A DNA stretch of 6,823 nucleotides from an uncultured Chlorobiales bacterium. Its GTDB lineage: Bacteria > Bacteroidota > Chlorobiia > Chlorobiales > Thermochlorobacteraceae. The first letter of the stretch is position 1, and every line of letters begins with the position of its first letter. Under the pieces are notes generated by a model that did no database searches, was not told the DNA's origin, and worked only from the letters and a program-made list of their open reading frames with translations. The stretch is from the NCBI GenBank assembly GCA_937959145.1, contig CALGMC010000307.1, forward strand, positions 1 through 6,823, read 5' to 3'. Positions 5,882 through 6,823 of the stretch are shown one piece after another. A program made the position numbers and the translations under genes.

Positions 5882-6823
5882 ATGAGACAAGCAGTATTGA
5901 CTACGCTCTGCACGCTCATATGCGGTGCATTTGCACTCTTTGCCCAACCCACGATTGATGGAACGGCAAACCCTGCTGAATACCAAGTCAATATCCCCAA
6001 CTCGAATCCGACATCGATCAACGGCTTCGGTCCGGATTCTGACATTGGTGCAATCCGCACATGGACAAATGGAACTGATCTTTACATTGGCGTCCCATGT
6101 AAAGTCGAAACCAATGGCAACCAATTGGCGATTTGGATGGATTTCAGCAATGTGCCAGGTAGACCTGCTGGCAATCGTCTTTCCTGCACTAATGACGGTT
6201 CCTATTTCGATAGCACACTCATTAACCCTCCTTTTCCTACCCCCTCTACCTTTGCCGCTGACTTTGAAGTCGACTATATGCTCTCTGTTCGTACAAACGA
6301 TGGTCGAGTTGCGATTGCAAAAACAGTAGGTCCTTCTGGTCCTACATGGCAGACTTTGGGCAATGCAAGCACGACTGCTTCAAACAACATTGCAGGAAGC
6401 GTTCTCTCTGCGGGAGCGGCAACCTTTGCGCTCAACAATCAAGTTGCAAACGATATTCGTGCCACAAACACCGGCTTTGAAATTCGTTTCAGTCTTTCCA
6501 GTTTGGGAGCGTTGCCAACCAGCACAGTGCGCTTATTTGCGATCATCACTGGCATTGGGTATCCATTTTTCTCAAATCTCATCGTTCCAGGCACAGCCAC
6601 TTCAACAAATCTTGGATTTAACCCAAACTTTAACAATCCTTCCTCTCTGCCTACTGGCTATTCTGGACCGTTCCACACCAATCCGATTGCACTTCCGGTT
6701 GAACTCACTTCGTTCAACGCACAAGTGTTGAACAACGGCGTGCGTTTAACTTGGACAACCGCCTCGGAAGTCAATAACTCCGGCTTTGAAGTGCAACGCT
6801 CCAACGACCAAGCCAACTGGACG
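5882..6823 (+). CDS. Large exported surface protein, 3'-truncated; possible type IX secretion substrate
   Basis: The frame runs from ATG 5882 without a stop to the right edge: 314 residues, with the C-terminus missing. Residues 1-21 are a clear signal peptide (MRQ, then hydrophobic VLTTLCTLICGAFALFA), probably cut before Q22. Residues about 23-235 begin PTIDGTANPAEY and continue with beta-rich, Asn/Thr/Ser-rich sequence containing WTNGTDLYIG (61-70), QLAIWMDF (81-88) and GFEIRFSLSSL (198-208). This pattern is reminiscent of CBM9/DOMON-like sandwich domains that open with 'IDG', but I would not assign the family firmly. Two cysteines (C73, C102) in the mature part could pair. From about 270, LPVELTSFNA and then LTWTTASEVNNSGFEVQRSND form a module very common in exported proteins of Bacteroidota, Ignavibacteria and Chlorobi, often just before a C-terminal sorting domain. 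That domain would lie past the window. The gene is divergent from the hydroxylase gene. Coding status and export are well supported; function is unknown. Confidence 0.85.
   Translation, partial: MRQAVLTTLCTLICGAFALFAQPTIDGTANPAEYQVNIPNSNPTSINGFGPDSDIGAIRTWTNGTDLYIGVPCKVETNGNQLAIWMDFSNVPGRPAGNRLSCTNDGSYFDSTLINPPFPTPSTFAADFEVDYMLSVRTNDGRVAIAKTVGPSGPTWQTLGNASTTASNNIAGSVLSAGAATFALNNQVANDIRATNTGFEIRFSLSSLGALPTSTVRLFAIITGIGYPFFSNLIVPGTATSTNLGFNPNFNNPSSLPTGYSGPFHTNPIALPVELTSFNAQVLNNGVRLTWTTASEVNNSGFEVQRSNDQANWT

Noticed and set aside
5729..6124. Minus-strand frame of 131 residues across the divergent promoter region
   Set aside because: It runs antisense through both the start of the exported-protein gene and the hydroxylase ribosome binding site, and its product has no recognisable features.
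5925..6731. Two plus-strand open frames (5925-6329 and 6363-6731) that could be read as small genes
   Set aside because: They are out of frame with the continuous signal-peptide-bearing frame from 5882, and their products are low-complexity Leu/Gln/Thr-rich without recognisable motifs.
1..6823. CRISPR array, tRNA/rRNA gene, insertion sequence, toxin-antitoxin or defence module
   Set aside because: No spaced identical repeats, cloverleaf-like sequence, transposase, terminal inverted repeats or small paired genes were seen by eye on either strand. The periodic signal in 3300-4400 is the protein-level TPR repeat.

Overview
The window looks like chromosomal DNA from a bacterium of the Bacteroidota/Chlorobiota supergroup, possibly a Chloroherpeton-like or Ignavibacteria-like lineage. 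Three things point that way: the truncated right-hand gene carries an 'LPVELTSF...LTWTTASEVNNSGFEVQRS' type segment typical of secreted proteins of this group; the TPR-array regulator with a LuxR-type helix-turn-helix has the architecture common there; and most genes lack a clear Shine-Dalgarno sequence. This placement is inference; no rRNA or tRNA is present to confirm it.

Layout from left to right. (1) The 3' two-thirds of a MoxR-family AAA+ ATPase gene, whose Walker A end lies off the left edge, followed closely on the same strand by a short exported M23-type metallopeptidase gene. (2) On the minus strand, a UDP-glucuronate decarboxylase (UDP-xylose synthase) gene whose 3' end overlaps the start of a Crp/Fnr-family regulator gene. 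This pair converges on the peptidase gene, and an imperfect 26-bp-period direct repeat spans the junction. (3) A 121-bp divergent intergenic region, then a 588-residue regulator made of nine TPR units with an exact 40-residue period, a helical linker and a C-terminal LuxR-like DNA-binding domain. (4) A minus-strand phenylalanine-4-hydroxylase gene whose stop codon directly abuts the stop codon of the TPR regulator. It has the only textbook ribosome binding site in the window. (5) A 139-bp A+T-rich divergent promoter region, then a plus-strand gene for a large exported protein that remains open at the right edge.

How the genes may work together. The MoxR ATPase, the peptidase, the nucleotide-sugar enzyme and the exported protein share a loose cell-envelope/surface theme, and two regulators sit among them. 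The phenylalanine hydroxylase looks metabolically independent. I see no mobile element, CRISPR array, toxin-antitoxin pair, phage gene or defence system, and no convincing new system. Most genes here belong to recognisable families. The least described items are the truncated exported protein and the TPR regulator with no visible sensor domain.
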